Positions 52,217 through 60,291 of a DNA stretch of 64,000 nucleotides are shown here, piece by piece; position 1 is the first letter of the stretch, and each line of letters starts with the position of its first letter. The notes beneath the pieces are model-generated. The model was not told where the DNA came from. It made no database searches and saw only the letters and a program-made list of their open reading frames with translations. Source of the stretch: Fictibacillus phosphorivorans (GTDB lineage Bacteria > Bacillota > Bacilli > Bacillales > Fictibacillaceae); NCBI RefSeq assembly GCF_007673525.1, contig NZ_VDZU01000001.1:3428332-3492331 (forward strand). The letters run 5' to 3'. The translations under genes were made by a program, and so were the position numbers.

Positions 52217-52690
52217 TTATTTCAACTCTCCAAAACTCTGTTGACGCAATGCTTCATAGATTAAGATCGCAGCCGTATTCGATAGGTTCAATGAACGTAT
52301 GTGTTCATTCATCGGTATGCGCAGACATCTCTCCATGTTCGCATCAATCACTTCACGCGGAAGTCCCTTCGTTTCTTTTCCAAAAACAAAGAAAACATCT
52401 TTCTCCGAATCAGAGTAATCAAAATTGGAGTACGTCTGTTCACCGAATTTGGTGATATAGTAAAACTCCCCGTCTGGGTATTCATTATAAAAAGCATCCA
52501 AGGAATCATGATGTGACAATTTTACATGCTCCCAATAATCAAGGCCAGCACGCTTTAAGTATTTGTCTTCTAAAGAAAATCCAAGTGGATGAATGAGATG
52601 CAGATGTGCACCTGTTCCTGCACAGGTTCGTGCGATGTTTCCTGTGTTCGCAGGTATTAACGGTTCGAATAAAACAACATGTATAGCCAA
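52217..52690 (-). CDS. trmL: tRNA (cytidine/uridine-34 2'-O)-methyltransferase TrmL
   Basis: The 157-residue SPOUT enzyme has PLIPANTGNIARTCAGT at the N terminus, FVFGKETKGLP and the knot segment RIPMNEHIRSLNLSNTAAILIYEALRQ. TrmL methylates the wobble ribose of tRNA-Leu species. The TTG at 52690 gives MAIHVVLFEP, matching the B. subtilis CspR start, and follows GAGGTGAG; the GTG at 52699 is part of that RBS. The tRNA-Leu(CAA), a likely substrate, is encoded in this window. Confidence 0.94.
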   Translation of the reverse strand: MAIHVVLFEPLIPANTGNIARTCAGTGAHLHLIHPLGFSLEDKYLKRAGLDYWEHVKLSHHDSLDAFYNEYPDGEFYYITKFGEQTYSNFDYSDSEKDVFFVFGKETKGLPREVIDANMERCLRIPMNEHIRSLNLSNTAAILIYEALRQQSFGELK

Positions 52691-52775
52691 AAAGCTCACC
52701 TCAAAAACAATATTCCAACAAGTACTTATTATAGCACTTTTTTTGGAATATCACTCTCTGAAGGCAAGCTTATTC

Positions 52776-53657
52776 TTAAAGAATATGAAAAAATTTATAT
52801 TGAATGCGCTTCGTGTACGCCGTTGAATCTTCATAGCCCCAATATCTCATTCTACTGTTTGTTGTATGAGCATTTACGAGTGGTTCTCCCGAAGGATCCT
52901 TTGCGACCACAATCGTTGTATGCTGATAATGGCCATCTCCATCAAAGTCATAACAGATCACGTCTCCCGGCAAAAGAAGATGCGCCGCTGATTTCTCTTG
53001 TGCTTGAAGCGTCGATTTAGAACCGGATAAATACCATCTCATCGCATTGGCTACTGACCAACTATAGCTCCAAGAATTATTTCGCATCCACCACCCCTTC
53101 GACTTAATCGATTGAGAAGTCATCGGAATGCCACCTGCATGTAGACTTTGAGAAATATAATTCGTGCAATCATTCTCAAAAGATTTATAGGCAGGATTAA
53201 ACGTATTCCACCATCTTTCTGCATAGCGTACAGCAGCAAGCCGATCATACCCACCCTTCGTCGGTGCGATCGATTCGTTCTCCCGCTCGATCTTCGGAAG
53301 CTCTCTATAGTTTCCTTCCACATTCACAGGTTCATCGCTCTTCATATCACCATCTTGAAACGTAGCTCGTCGCTCTTGAGAGATCTCTTCCACATAGAAA
53401 TCAAATCCATGTTTGATCAAGAAGCTGTAATGGACCAGATAATCTACCTGAACTTTATCCTCAGACTCAGTCGTTCGTAAGACGCTTCCGTTCGTTTGAT
53501 TGTTCACGATAAACGCATTTCTATCGGTATACATTTGTTTTTTTCGAATGAAGCTCTCTTGTTCTTCTCGTAAAAAGTAACCTCTTCCGTCTGCATCTGC
53601 ATGTATCATCCATTGAGATTGGTTTTGGATATAAGCTTTAAGTGTTTCCATCCACAT
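52776..53657 (-). CDS. yhbB: amidase-domain protein (YhbB-like)
   Basis: The 293-residue protein has a C-terminal amidase_6 domain of the NlpC-like cysteine type: NDCTNYISQSLHAGG with Cys 164, GDVICYDFDGDGHYQHTTIVV with His 246 and AHTTNSRMRYWGY. The N-terminal 130 residues are a polar domain without signal peptide. B. subtilis YhbB has the same layout and neighbours (trmL/cspR, queG/yhbA). It may act on cell wall or spore wall peptides, but localisation is unclear. Confidence 0.87.
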   Translation of the reverse strand: MWMETLKAYIQNQSQWMIHADADGRGYFLREEQESFIRKKQMYTDRNAFIVNNQTNGSVLRTTESEDKVQVDYLVHYSFLIKHGFDFYVEEISQERRATFQDGDMKSDEPVNVEGNYRELPKIERENESIAPTKGGYDRLAAVRYAERWWNTFNPAYKSFENDCTNYISQSLHAGGIPMTSQSIKSKGWWMRNNSWSYSWSVANAMRWYLSGSKSTLQAQEKSAAHLLLPGDVICYDFDGDGHYQHTTIVVAKDPSGEPLVNAHTTNSRMRYWGYEDSTAYTKRIQYKFFHIL

Positions 53658-53700
53658 CAGACATCCCTCCTGCTTCTACTAACATATGAGTGGGATATCA

Positions 53701-53724
53701 AAAAAAAGAACCCTTTAAGGGCTC
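53701..53724 (-). terminator. probable terminator of the ogt gene
   Basis: GAGCCCTT and AAGGGTTC arms (G-T pair allowed) are followed on the minus strand by seven T residues. Confidence 0.65.
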
Positions 53725-53725
53725 T

Positions 53726-54262
53726 CTAGGATGTCTTCTTGCAGCTATTCTGTTCGATCGATAGCAATATTTCTTTTTTATCTAAGCCCCCGCCATAGCC
53801 TACAAGTGCTCCATTACTTCCAATCACTCGGTGACATGGAATAAAAACAGGTACGGGATTTTGGTTGTTCGCACTGCCTACAGCTCGAACAGCCTTTGGT
53901 GCACCAATGCCTTGAGCCACTTCCTTATATGAACAAGTTAGGCCATAAGGAATACTCGTAAGCTGGTTCCATACCTTTTTTTGAAAAGCGGTACCAAATA
54001 AATCATAGATCACACTAAATTCATGCAGGTTCCCTGCAAAATAAGCGTGTAGTTGTTGAACGGCATCGTCCAATCGTTCTGGAGAGTGTATAAGCTCTCC
54101 CTTAATAAAATGTTTCGCCATCCATGAACGTAAAGTTGGAAGGTTATCCTCCATTGAACCAAAATCGAGACGGCAGATTCCGTTCTCCGTTGCAATGATT
54201 GTTAACGGTCCGATTACGCTTTCCATTTCTTCGTAATAGAGTAACGTTTTAATCTGACACAT
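53726..54262 (-). CDS. ogt: methylated-DNA-[protein]-cysteine S-methyltransferase
   Basis: The 178-residue protein has the alkyltransferase C-terminal domain: AFQKKVWNQLTSIPYGLTCSYKEVAQGIG and the active site IPCHRVIGSNGALVGYGGGLDKKEILL with acceptor Cys 143. It removes O6-methyl groups from guanine by suicide transfer. Whether it equals Ogt or the inducible AdaB of B. subtilis is not decided; no Ada gene is adjacent, which favours a constitutive Ogt. Confidence 0.9.
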   Translation of the reverse strand: MCQIKTLLYYEEMESVIGPLTIIATENGICRLDFGSMEDNLPTLRSWMAKHFIKGELIHSPERLDDAVQQLHAYFAGNLHEFSVIYDLFGTAFQKKVWNQLTSIPYGLTCSYKEVAQGIGAPKAVRAVGSANNQNPVPVFIPCHRVIGSNGALVGYGGGLDKKEILLSIEQNSCKKTS

Positions 54263-54321
54263 AATTATCCCTTCTTTTCATTACTTGACCTTACTATATC
54301 GGACACTCCAAACATATGCGA

Positions 54322-55467
54322 TTACGAAATTTCTTGATTTCGAACCATTTTCAGTCCCTTTTCAATCTCTAACGTGACCAAATCGTCTTTTTCACTCTCT
54401 TTTGCAGTTAATAGTTCTAATTCCGCATTTTCTCCGCCAATCTTACCAATGGCCCATGCCGCAGTTCCTCTAATTACGGGGCGTGGGTCATGATGGAGTA
54501 ACATTAATAAATCAGGAATGGCTGTCTCATCTTTAAAATGAGCTAAAGCAATAATCGCATTTCGTTGAATAGGCTTCTTTCCTCTCCAACTGCCTGAAAT
54601 GTAACCGAATTTTTCTTTAAACTCTCTATTGCTTATCGACAACAACGGCTTTAAAAGAGGTTTCACAATCTCTGGATCAGGCTCCATATTCATATGATGA
54701 TGAAAATCTTTCCCCTTATTTTCAGGGCATACGGTTTGACACGTATCACACCCATATAAACGGTTACCGAGCTTATCTCTATATTGATCAGGCAGAAATC
54801 CTTTCGTTTGCGTCAAAAAGGCGATACACTTTGACGAATCAAGCTGTCCTCCTTGTACAAGAGCATTAGTCGGACATGCATCGACACATTTGTTGCAAGA
54901 ACCGCACTGATCTTCCATTGGTGTGTCTGCAGGAAACGCAATGTTTGTAATCATTTCGCCGAGATACATATAAGAACCAAACTCAGGTGACATGATCGCA
55001 CAATTCTTGGCACTCCATCCGATCCCGGCTCTTTCAGCAACAGCCCGATCCGATAGTTCACCTGTGTCTACCATTGATTTCACAGCGGCACCTGGAACTT
55101 TTTCTATAATAAAGGCTTCCAGTAATGAGAGCTTTTCTCTTAATATATGGTGGTAGTCTTTACCCCATGATGCTCTGCAAAAAATTCCTCTGCGCTCTCC
55201 TCGAACACTTCTTGGAGCATCTTTCATCTTGGAGGGATATGCAAGAGCGATCGAAATGATACTGGAAGCACCGGACAGAAGCCGGTCGGGCTCTGTACGC
55301 TTTTCTATATCACTTTCTTCGAATCCTGATTGATAGTTAAGGTCTTGTTGTAATCGGAGACGTTCTTTGAGCTCGGCAAATACATCAGCATGTGCAAAAC
55401 CAATTTTGTCGATTCCGATTTCTTTACTATATGCAACGATCTCTTCCTTCAACTGGGCACTTGTCAC
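54322..55467 (-). CDS. queG: epoxyqueuosine reductase QueG
   Basis: From the GTG at 55467 (AAAGGAGG at about eight bases) the protein has 381 residues. It has the QueG N-terminal domain, DRAVAERAGIGWSAKNCAI, two 4Fe-4S motifs (CGSCNKCVDACPTNAL and CDTCQTVCPEN) and a C-terminal HEAT-like extension (DPRPVIRGTAAWAIGKIGG) as in Bacillus YhbA. With cobalamin it reduces epoxyqueuosine to queuosine at the wobble base of GUN-anticodon tRNAs. tRNA-Tyr, -His and -Asp genes of that class lie in this window. The upstream in-frame ATG at 55497 lacks an RBS. Confidence 0.94.
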   Translation of the reverse strand: MTSAQLKEEIVAYSKEIGIDKIGFAHADVFAELKERLRLQQDLNYQSGFEESDIEKRTEPDRLLSGASSIISIALAYPSKMKDAPRSVRGERRGIFCRASWGKDYHHILREKLSLLEAFIIEKVPGAAVKSMVDTGELSDRAVAERAGIGWSAKNCAIMSPEFGSYMYLGEMITNIAFPADTPMEDQCGSCNKCVDACPTNALVQGGQLDSSKCIAFLTQTKGFLPDQYRDKLGNRLYGCDTCQTVCPENKGKDFHHHMNMEPDPEIVKPLLKPLLSISNREFKEKFGYISGSWRGKKPIQRNAIIALAHFKDETAIPDLLMLLHHDPRPVIRGTAAWAIGKIGGENAELELLTAKESEKDDLVTLEIEKGLKMVRNQEIS

Positions 55468-55543
55468 GCATATCCCTCCTTTACATTTATTTTCCACAAT
55501 TATGATAAACTACAATTACTTAAATAAGAAACGGGGTTACATA

Positions 55544-56197
55544 ATGATCACAATTAATCCTAAACTAAACGAACTTGTCCCAAACTTTAAAATAGGCACA
55601 ATTACATACCATGATATCGCGATTAGCGAATCACCGCAAATGATTAAAGGTAGGTTCCAGCTATTTACAGAATCCCTGCGACTTGAAGAAAAAAATGCTG
55701 CCGATTACCCTGGTGTTGCGGAATATCGAAAAGTGTTCAAGTCTCTTGGAATGGATCCTTCCCGCTATCGTCCCGCTTCAGAAGCATTGTTGCGACGGGT
55801 GTTAAGCGGCAAGGACCTACCTCCGATCAATTCTGGGGTCGATGTAAACAACTTCTTCTCTATTCGATTTGCAATTCCGATCGGTCTTTATAACCTTGAT
55901 GGGATTGAAGGTGATGTTGAGATTGATCTTGGTAGCGCTGAAGATACATATGAAGGATTAAACGGACGTGAGATGAATATGGAAGGCAAATTGCTGTCTA
56001 GAGACGAGGTTGGTGCCTTTGGCAGCCCAATCGTTGACTCTAAGCGCACGATGGTAGATGAGAGTGTTAAGAATGCACTGCATATCGTGTATCTGCAGCC
56101 ATCTATGGATAAGGGTGAAGCTCAAGAACTCTTGGAATCTATGGCTAAGATGTTTACTCAAGTGAATGGTGGGAGTGCTGAGATCAGTATCCTGTAA
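55544..56197 (+). CDS. B3/B4 tRNA-binding-domain protein
   Basis: The 217-residue protein is a stand-alone B3/B4 domain as in the phenylalanyl-tRNA synthetase beta chain: EYRKVFKSLGMDPSRYRPASEALLRRVLSG, then PINSGVDVNNFFSIRFAIPIGLYNLD. Such proteins may edit or bind aminoacyl-tRNA or free aminoacyl groups. Start: ATG at 55544 after a weak RBS; upstream in-frame starts lie inside queG on the other strand. It is divergent from queG with a 76-bp gap. Confidence 0.85.
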   Translation: MITINPKLNELVPNFKIGTITYHDIAISESPQMIKGRFQLFTESLRLEEKNAADYPGVAEYRKVFKSLGMDPSRYRPASEALLRRVLSGKDLPPINSGVDVNNFFSIRFAIPIGLYNLDGIEGDVEIDLGSAEDTYEGLNGREMNMEGKLLSRDEVGAFGSPIVDSKRTMVDESVKNALHIVYLQPSMDKGEAQELLESMAKMFTQVNGGSAEISIL

Positions 56198-56273
56198 CAA
56201 ACGTATTACGGTGAGGGGCTCAATTTATTATCTTTGGTGCTTTTGGATACATTCCATTCGTGTTGGAATTTAT

Positions 56274-56375
56274 CGACTCGCCGATATACGATGAAAACTC
56301 GCCGTATTAATGGAAAATCTCGCTGTATTATCTTTGAATCTCGCCGTATTATTGCTCAAATCGGCCGTATTCCTT
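56274..56375 (-). repeat. degenerate tandem array with exact 21-bp period, minus-strand core GGCGAG, five units
   Basis: TCGCCG-like cores begin at 56278, 56299, 56320, 56341 and 56362, exactly 21 bp apart. On the minus strand units read AATACGGCGAGATT..., closely similar to the plus-strand array at 51077-51208, so both belong to one family. Confidence 0.85.
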
Positions 56376-56393
56376 ATTCACACCATTAATAAA

Positions 56394-56436
56394 CAAAAAA
56401 ATGCAGGGCTTCATTGGATCAACGAAGCCCTGCATT
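56394..56436. terminator. terminator between convergent genes
   Basis: AATGCAGGGCTTC (56400-56412) pairs with GAAGCCCTGCATT (56424-56436), a perfect 13-bp stem. The best T run is on the minus strand, about 100 bp after the coiled-coil gene. Confidence 0.88.
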
Positions 56437-56535
56437 AAAACCTACAACTAACTTGTTCTATATATAAGCAGCAAGTAGGACATTTATGACAAGTTCTTGA
56501 AACATTTTTTAAAATTTTGCTACCAACTTCAACTT

Positions 56536-57213
56536 TTATTCTACTAACGTATATTTTACGGATAATGTTGCTTCAATCTCGTCACCTTCATCCAATTCAA
56601 ATACGTATTCAGGAAGGAAAAGGTCATCCCCTCTTCCTAATATGATATTGACTTTACTGCCTCCGTTTACAAAGTAATTTCCAAATCCGTTCACAGGCTC
56701 TACCTTATATCTTCCTGGAGCAATATCTTTCCCCGCTATAAATACGCCGGCCACTAGTGTTCGCGGCTCTTTTTTCTTAATTAGTATTCCTTTATTTAAT
56801 GTATCAAGCGTATTTTGTTTATTTGCGATCTCACCGCTAAGTTTTTTTAATTCATCTTTCTTTGCATTTACTTGAGTACTTAACTCACCCACTTCTTTTT
56901 GAATCGCATCTTTTTGGTTGATCATTTCCGAAGCTTCATCAACCTGTATTTGAAGCCCAACTAATTCAGCTTGTTTACTGCTTTCCTCTTCCTCCATCGC
57001 TTCAACGTTTTCTTCTATACTTTCTAACTCTTTCTTCCATTCGTTAATCTCACCATCAATTTCCTCTGCCACAACCTTTTTATCTTTAAGAAGTACTGAA
57101 GCTTTGTTGTAACCTATTGCATGTGCCGATAAAGCGCTAATCGCCACTAATACTAGCGCGATTAAGCTTAAGTAAATCCACTTTTTCTTAAACATCGATA
57201 ACTCCCACTTCAT
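56536..57213 (-). CDS. membrane-anchored coiled-coil protein, unknown
   Basis: This 225-residue protein has one N-terminal membrane segment (about residues 12-31), a coiled coil of about 110 residues rich in Glu/Lys (roughly 45-150) and a C-terminal beta-type domain of about 75 residues with GVFIAGKDIAPGRYKVEPVNGFGNYFV. The C-terminal domain type recurs in Gram-positive exported proteins, but I know no function. ATG at 57213 is five bases after GGGGGAG; ATG at 57195 is an alternative. Confidence 0.7.
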   Translation of the reverse strand: MKWELSMFKKKWIYLSLIALVLVAISALSAHAIGYNKASVLLKDKKVVAEEIDGEINEWKKELESIEENVEAMEEEESSKQAELVGLQIQVDEASEMINQKDAIQKEVGELSTQVNAKKDELKKLSGEIANKQNTLDTLNKGILIKKKEPRTLVAGVFIAGKDIAPGRYKVEPVNGFGNYFVNGGSKVNIILGRGDDLFLPEYVFELDEGDEIEATLSVKYTLVE

Positions 57214-57297
57214 AAAAACTCCCCCTTATGATGGTATATGTACGTCTTTTGAACTATTTTATTTTCCTGAAAAAACAATATGCTTTTTCCACCAAAA

Positions 57298-57322
57298 TAA
57301 AAACCCCTTAAAAAGGGGGATA
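57298..57322 (-). terminator. terminator of the 67-residue membrane protein gene
   Basis: AACCCCTT and AAGGGG(G)-type arms are followed on the minus strand by TTTTTATTTT. Confidence 0.78.
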
Positions 57323-57331
57323 TTATCCTAT

Positions 57332-57535
57332 CTATAAATATCGAAATAATACAAGGATAGAAAAGAGAAAAAGGATTACCATGACAAATAACAAGCGAAC
57401 GGATTGAAAAAGCCTGATCAACAGACCATTAATCATGTGCATATAGTGAAAAATATCAGCAGAAATGAAGAGGATTGAAACGAAGGAGATGGTCATTAAT
57501 ATCAGACATACTGTAGCACGCCGGTCTCTATACAT
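57332..57535 (-). CDS. 67-residue two-span membrane protein, unknown
   Basis: From the ATG at 57535 (AAAGGAGG eight bases upstream) the protein has 67 residues with two hydrophobic segments (about 8-25 and 45-65) after a basic YRDRR start. The longer in-frame start at 57577 lacks an RBS. It is flanked by terminators on both sides, so it forms its own transcription unit between the coiled-coil and the YhgE-type genes. No family recognised. Confidence 0.68.
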   Translation of the reverse strand: MYRDRRATVCLILMTISFVSILFISADIFHYMHMINGLLIRLFQSVRLLFVMVILFLFSILVLFRYL

Positions 57536-57587
57536 TAGAGAAATAACCTCCTTTACACCTACATATTCAGTGTACAAGAAGAAGATT

Positions 57588-57631
57588 CAAAAAAAAGTTC
57601 CCGGCTTAAGTTGCCAGGAACTTTTTTTTGT
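57588..57631. terminator. terminator of the yhgE-like gene, probably bidirectional
   Basis: AAAAAGTTCC-GGC and GCC-GGAACTTTTT arms with T runs on both strands, 17 bp after the yhgE-like stop codon. Confidence 0.88.
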
Positions 57632-57647
57632 AACCCATTGATGTTGA

Positions 57648-60104
57648 TCAGCTCGCTAAATCTAGATTTTTCGGTTCGCTTTTTGGCTTTGCAAACAGAT
57701 AGACTGCGATCGACAATAAACTAAAACTTAATAGATAGATGAACAATATTCCCATATTGGAGAATGCAGAGCTCGTACTGCCCAATGAAATCAATGCCTT
57801 AAATCCCGCGATGGAATACGTGAACGGCAAAAATTCACTTAGCGCACGCAAATTCTCTGGCAGCATATCGATCGGCAAGTTAGCACCTGTCGTTGAAAGC
57901 TGTAAAATCACTAATGCGAACGCGATGAATCGTCCGATGTTCCCTAACGATGCAAAAAATAAGACGATTCCAGTAAATACTAAACTTACAAAAACCGCAA
58001 AACCTATAAATCCAAGTGGATTTTCAGTTTTCACATTTAAGACGAGCAGAACAACCGTCGAAAGAAGTAATGCCTGTACAACAGCCAGTGCACCTAGGTT
58101 CATGAATTTAGCACCGAACCAAGAGAATGCTGAAACTTCTTCTGGTTTCCTAAAGTTGATGAACATCGACATGATTAAGATTCCAACGAATAGAGCTAGT
58201 GAAAGAACATAAGGAGCTGTTGAATCACGATAGAGTGGATATTTATTGACGGTTTCACTCTTCAACTCAACAGGCGAAGAAAACATGCTTAGATTCTTAT
58301 CATTGGCCGCTTTAATCGCTCCTGTTTTCTCTGCACCATCTTTTAGACCTGATGATAACTCGTTACTTCCATCATTTAATTTCCCTGCACCATCATTTAA
58401 TTTGGTTACACCTTCCGTTAAGTCACCCCAGCCTTTTTCAACTGTTGCGTTTCCATCACTCACCTGTGACATACCATCATTAATCTTTGTTGCGCCTGAA
58501 GTTAGGTCACGCCAGCCTTTTTCAACAGAAGAGTTACCTGCTGATACTTGGGTTGCACCGTCATTAAGTTGGGATGCGCCTTTTGTCAAAGATGTCCAAC
58601 CCGTGTTCACTGATTGGTTTCCTGCAGCAATCTGCGACGTTCCTGCGTGCAGCTCTCCTACCTTACCTACCATCGTGTTCCAGCCACTCTCAATCGACGC
58701 GGTCCCTTGTTGAAGCAGAGGTACCTTTTGGCTTAATGTCGCAACACCGTTGTCCACTGACGTTTGGCCAGCTACAAGCTGATTTACCCCATCAGCGACA
58801 GACTTTGGATTAGGTTCAGCATTTGCAGTGAAAGCTCCTGCGATTTTTGCAGCTCCTTGTTGTAGTGACTGGAGCTTTTGTGCTTTTGCTGGATCAGTAG
58901 CAGCTGTTGTGATAGCTTGGCTCGTACCATAAATCTTCATAAAAGCAGGATCCTTGGATAGTTCAGGGTGTTGCTCTAAATATGCCTTTAAATCACTTGA
59001 TAACACTTGCAGCCCCTTACCTAGGTTTGCAGATTCATCTGCTACTTGAGCAACGCCTTGCGAGATCTGCTGTGTTCCAGGAGCGATTTCATTCTTGATC
59101 GCACTTTGAACACCTTTTAGTCCTGTTAAGATCCCCGTTGTTCCTGCTTTTAGTTGCGGTATGCTGTCTCCAAGTTGTTTCGCACCCGCTGCAAGGTCTT
59201 TTACTCCAGATTGTTTATCTTTTAAATTTTGTAATAAAAGTCCTGTTCCTTCATTAGCTGCAGCTGAACCTGCCGCAAGCTTTGAAATATCACCTGATCT
59301 AGATTGAAGAGAAGAAAGCATTTCCTTCATACCAGCACTTAGTTGCGATGAACCATTTGCCAGTTTGCTAATATCCGGCTGTTTGGCTGACAAAGAACTA
59401 GCCATTTGTCCTACACCATTTTTAAGTTCTTTTGCACCACTCGCAAGCTTTGAAATATCAGCCGCTTTATTTGTAAGCGATTCCAAAAGTGTGTTTGTTC
59501 CATCTCGTAGATCAGTCATTCCCGTATTTAATTTCGCAGATCCATCTGCAGCTGATTGAAAACCTTCTGATACATCACCGAGACTGGCGAACATGTTGTT
59601 CGCATACTTCTCCGTAATTTTATCTCCCAGTTTTTCTCTGAGCTTTTCAGTCGCACTTCTTGTGACTTGTGCTGCCATGAAATTTAATCCTTCGTTTTGA
59701 ATATACGTAAGCTGAAGCTTCTCGGGATTATCACTTAAAACAGTTGTTACCCTTTGTGAAAAATCCTCTGGAATCTCAATAACCATGTAATATTTCAGAC
59801 TATCGAGGCCTTCTTTTGCTTCCTCAGCACTTACAAATTCCCAACCGAGATCTTTTCCTTTCTTTAAATCTGCGACAAGATCTTTTCCTACATTGATCGG
59901 CTCATCGTCCGATAAAGCCCCCTTGTCCTTGTTGACTACCGCAACAGGCAAGTTTGACAAGTTGTCGTAAGGCCCCCATTTTGGTGATAGAAGTATACCA
60001 CCATAGACGACAGGTACGAGCAACGCAGCAATGACTGAGATCAGCAGACCCTTTTTTCCTACTAACTTCGCCATTTCTGCCACAAACAAACGAAAAGCGT
60101 TCAT
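57648..60104 (-). CDS. yhgE: YhgE/Pip-family membrane protein
   Basis: From the ATG at 60104 the protein has 818 residues: an N-terminal membrane segment (ISVIAALLVPVVYGGILLS), the Pip domain (NLPVAVVNKDKG, VIEIPEDFSQRV), a very long extracellular helical rod (about 190-610) built of LxxGxxxLxxG heptads, and five to six membrane segments at the C terminus. Relatives include the phage-infection protein Pip of lactococci, the SPP1 receptor YueB and T7SS EsaA. Near residues 500-590 the rod has a near-perfect 28-residue repeat (GW-x-LT-x-GA-x-x-x-NDG...VSAGN-x-x-V-x-K). It could be a phage receptor or transport component. Confidence 0.87.
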   Translation of the reverse strand: MNAFRLFVAEMAKLVGKKGLLISVIAALLVPVVYGGILLSPKWGPYDNLSNLPVAVVNKDKGALSDDEPINVGKDLVADLKKGKDLGWEFVSAEEAKEGLDSLKYYMVIEIPEDFSQRVTTVLSDNPEKLQLTYIQNEGLNFMAAQVTRSATEKLREKLGDKITEKYANNMFASLGDVSEGFQSAADGSAKLNTGMTDLRDGTNTLLESLTNKAADISKLASGAKELKNGVGQMASSLSAKQPDISKLANGSSQLSAGMKEMLSSLQSRSGDISKLAAGSAAANEGTGLLLQNLKDKQSGVKDLAAGAKQLGDSIPQLKAGTTGILTGLKGVQSAIKNEIAPGTQQISQGVAQVADESANLGKGLQVLSSDLKAYLEQHPELSKDPAFMKIYGTSQAITTAATDPAKAQKLQSLQQGAAKIAGAFTANAEPNPKSVADGVNQLVAGQTSVDNGVATLSQKVPLLQQGTASIESGWNTMVGKVGELHAGTSQIAAGNQSVNTGWTSLTKGASQLNDGATQVSAGNSSVEKGWRDLTSGATKINDGMSQVSDGNATVEKGWGDLTEGVTKLNDGAGKLNDGSNELSSGLKDGAEKTGAIKAANDKNLSMFSSPVELKSETVNKYPLYRDSTAPYVLSLALFVGILIMSMFINFRKPEEVSAFSWFGAKFMNLGALAVVQALLLSTVVLLVLNVKTENPLGFIGFAVFVSLVFTGIVLFFASLGNIGRFIAFALVILQLSTTGANLPIDMLPENLRALSEFLPFTYSIAGFKALISLGSTSSAFSNMGILFIYLLSFSLLSIAVYLFAKPKSEPKNLDLAS

Positions 60105-60291
60105 CCCTTTACCCCCGTTCTCCCCTAATATAAAATACATTCTGTAAAAATGAACAGGTATTCACTTCTACTAGAATGTATTATTCGGAAGAGATAGGAA
60201 TAAATCCTTCTTATTTATCAGAAAATTGTAAAATATTAAATAATAATGAGGTATTAAGTCCTGTTATAATATAAGATTAGATAAAAAACTG

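Larger units (their letters stand above)
56198..56535. other. 338-bp convergent intergenic region
   Basis: It contains the 21-bp-period array at 56274-56375 and the terminator at 56394-56436. No further ORF or RNA gene is seen. Confidence 0.6.
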
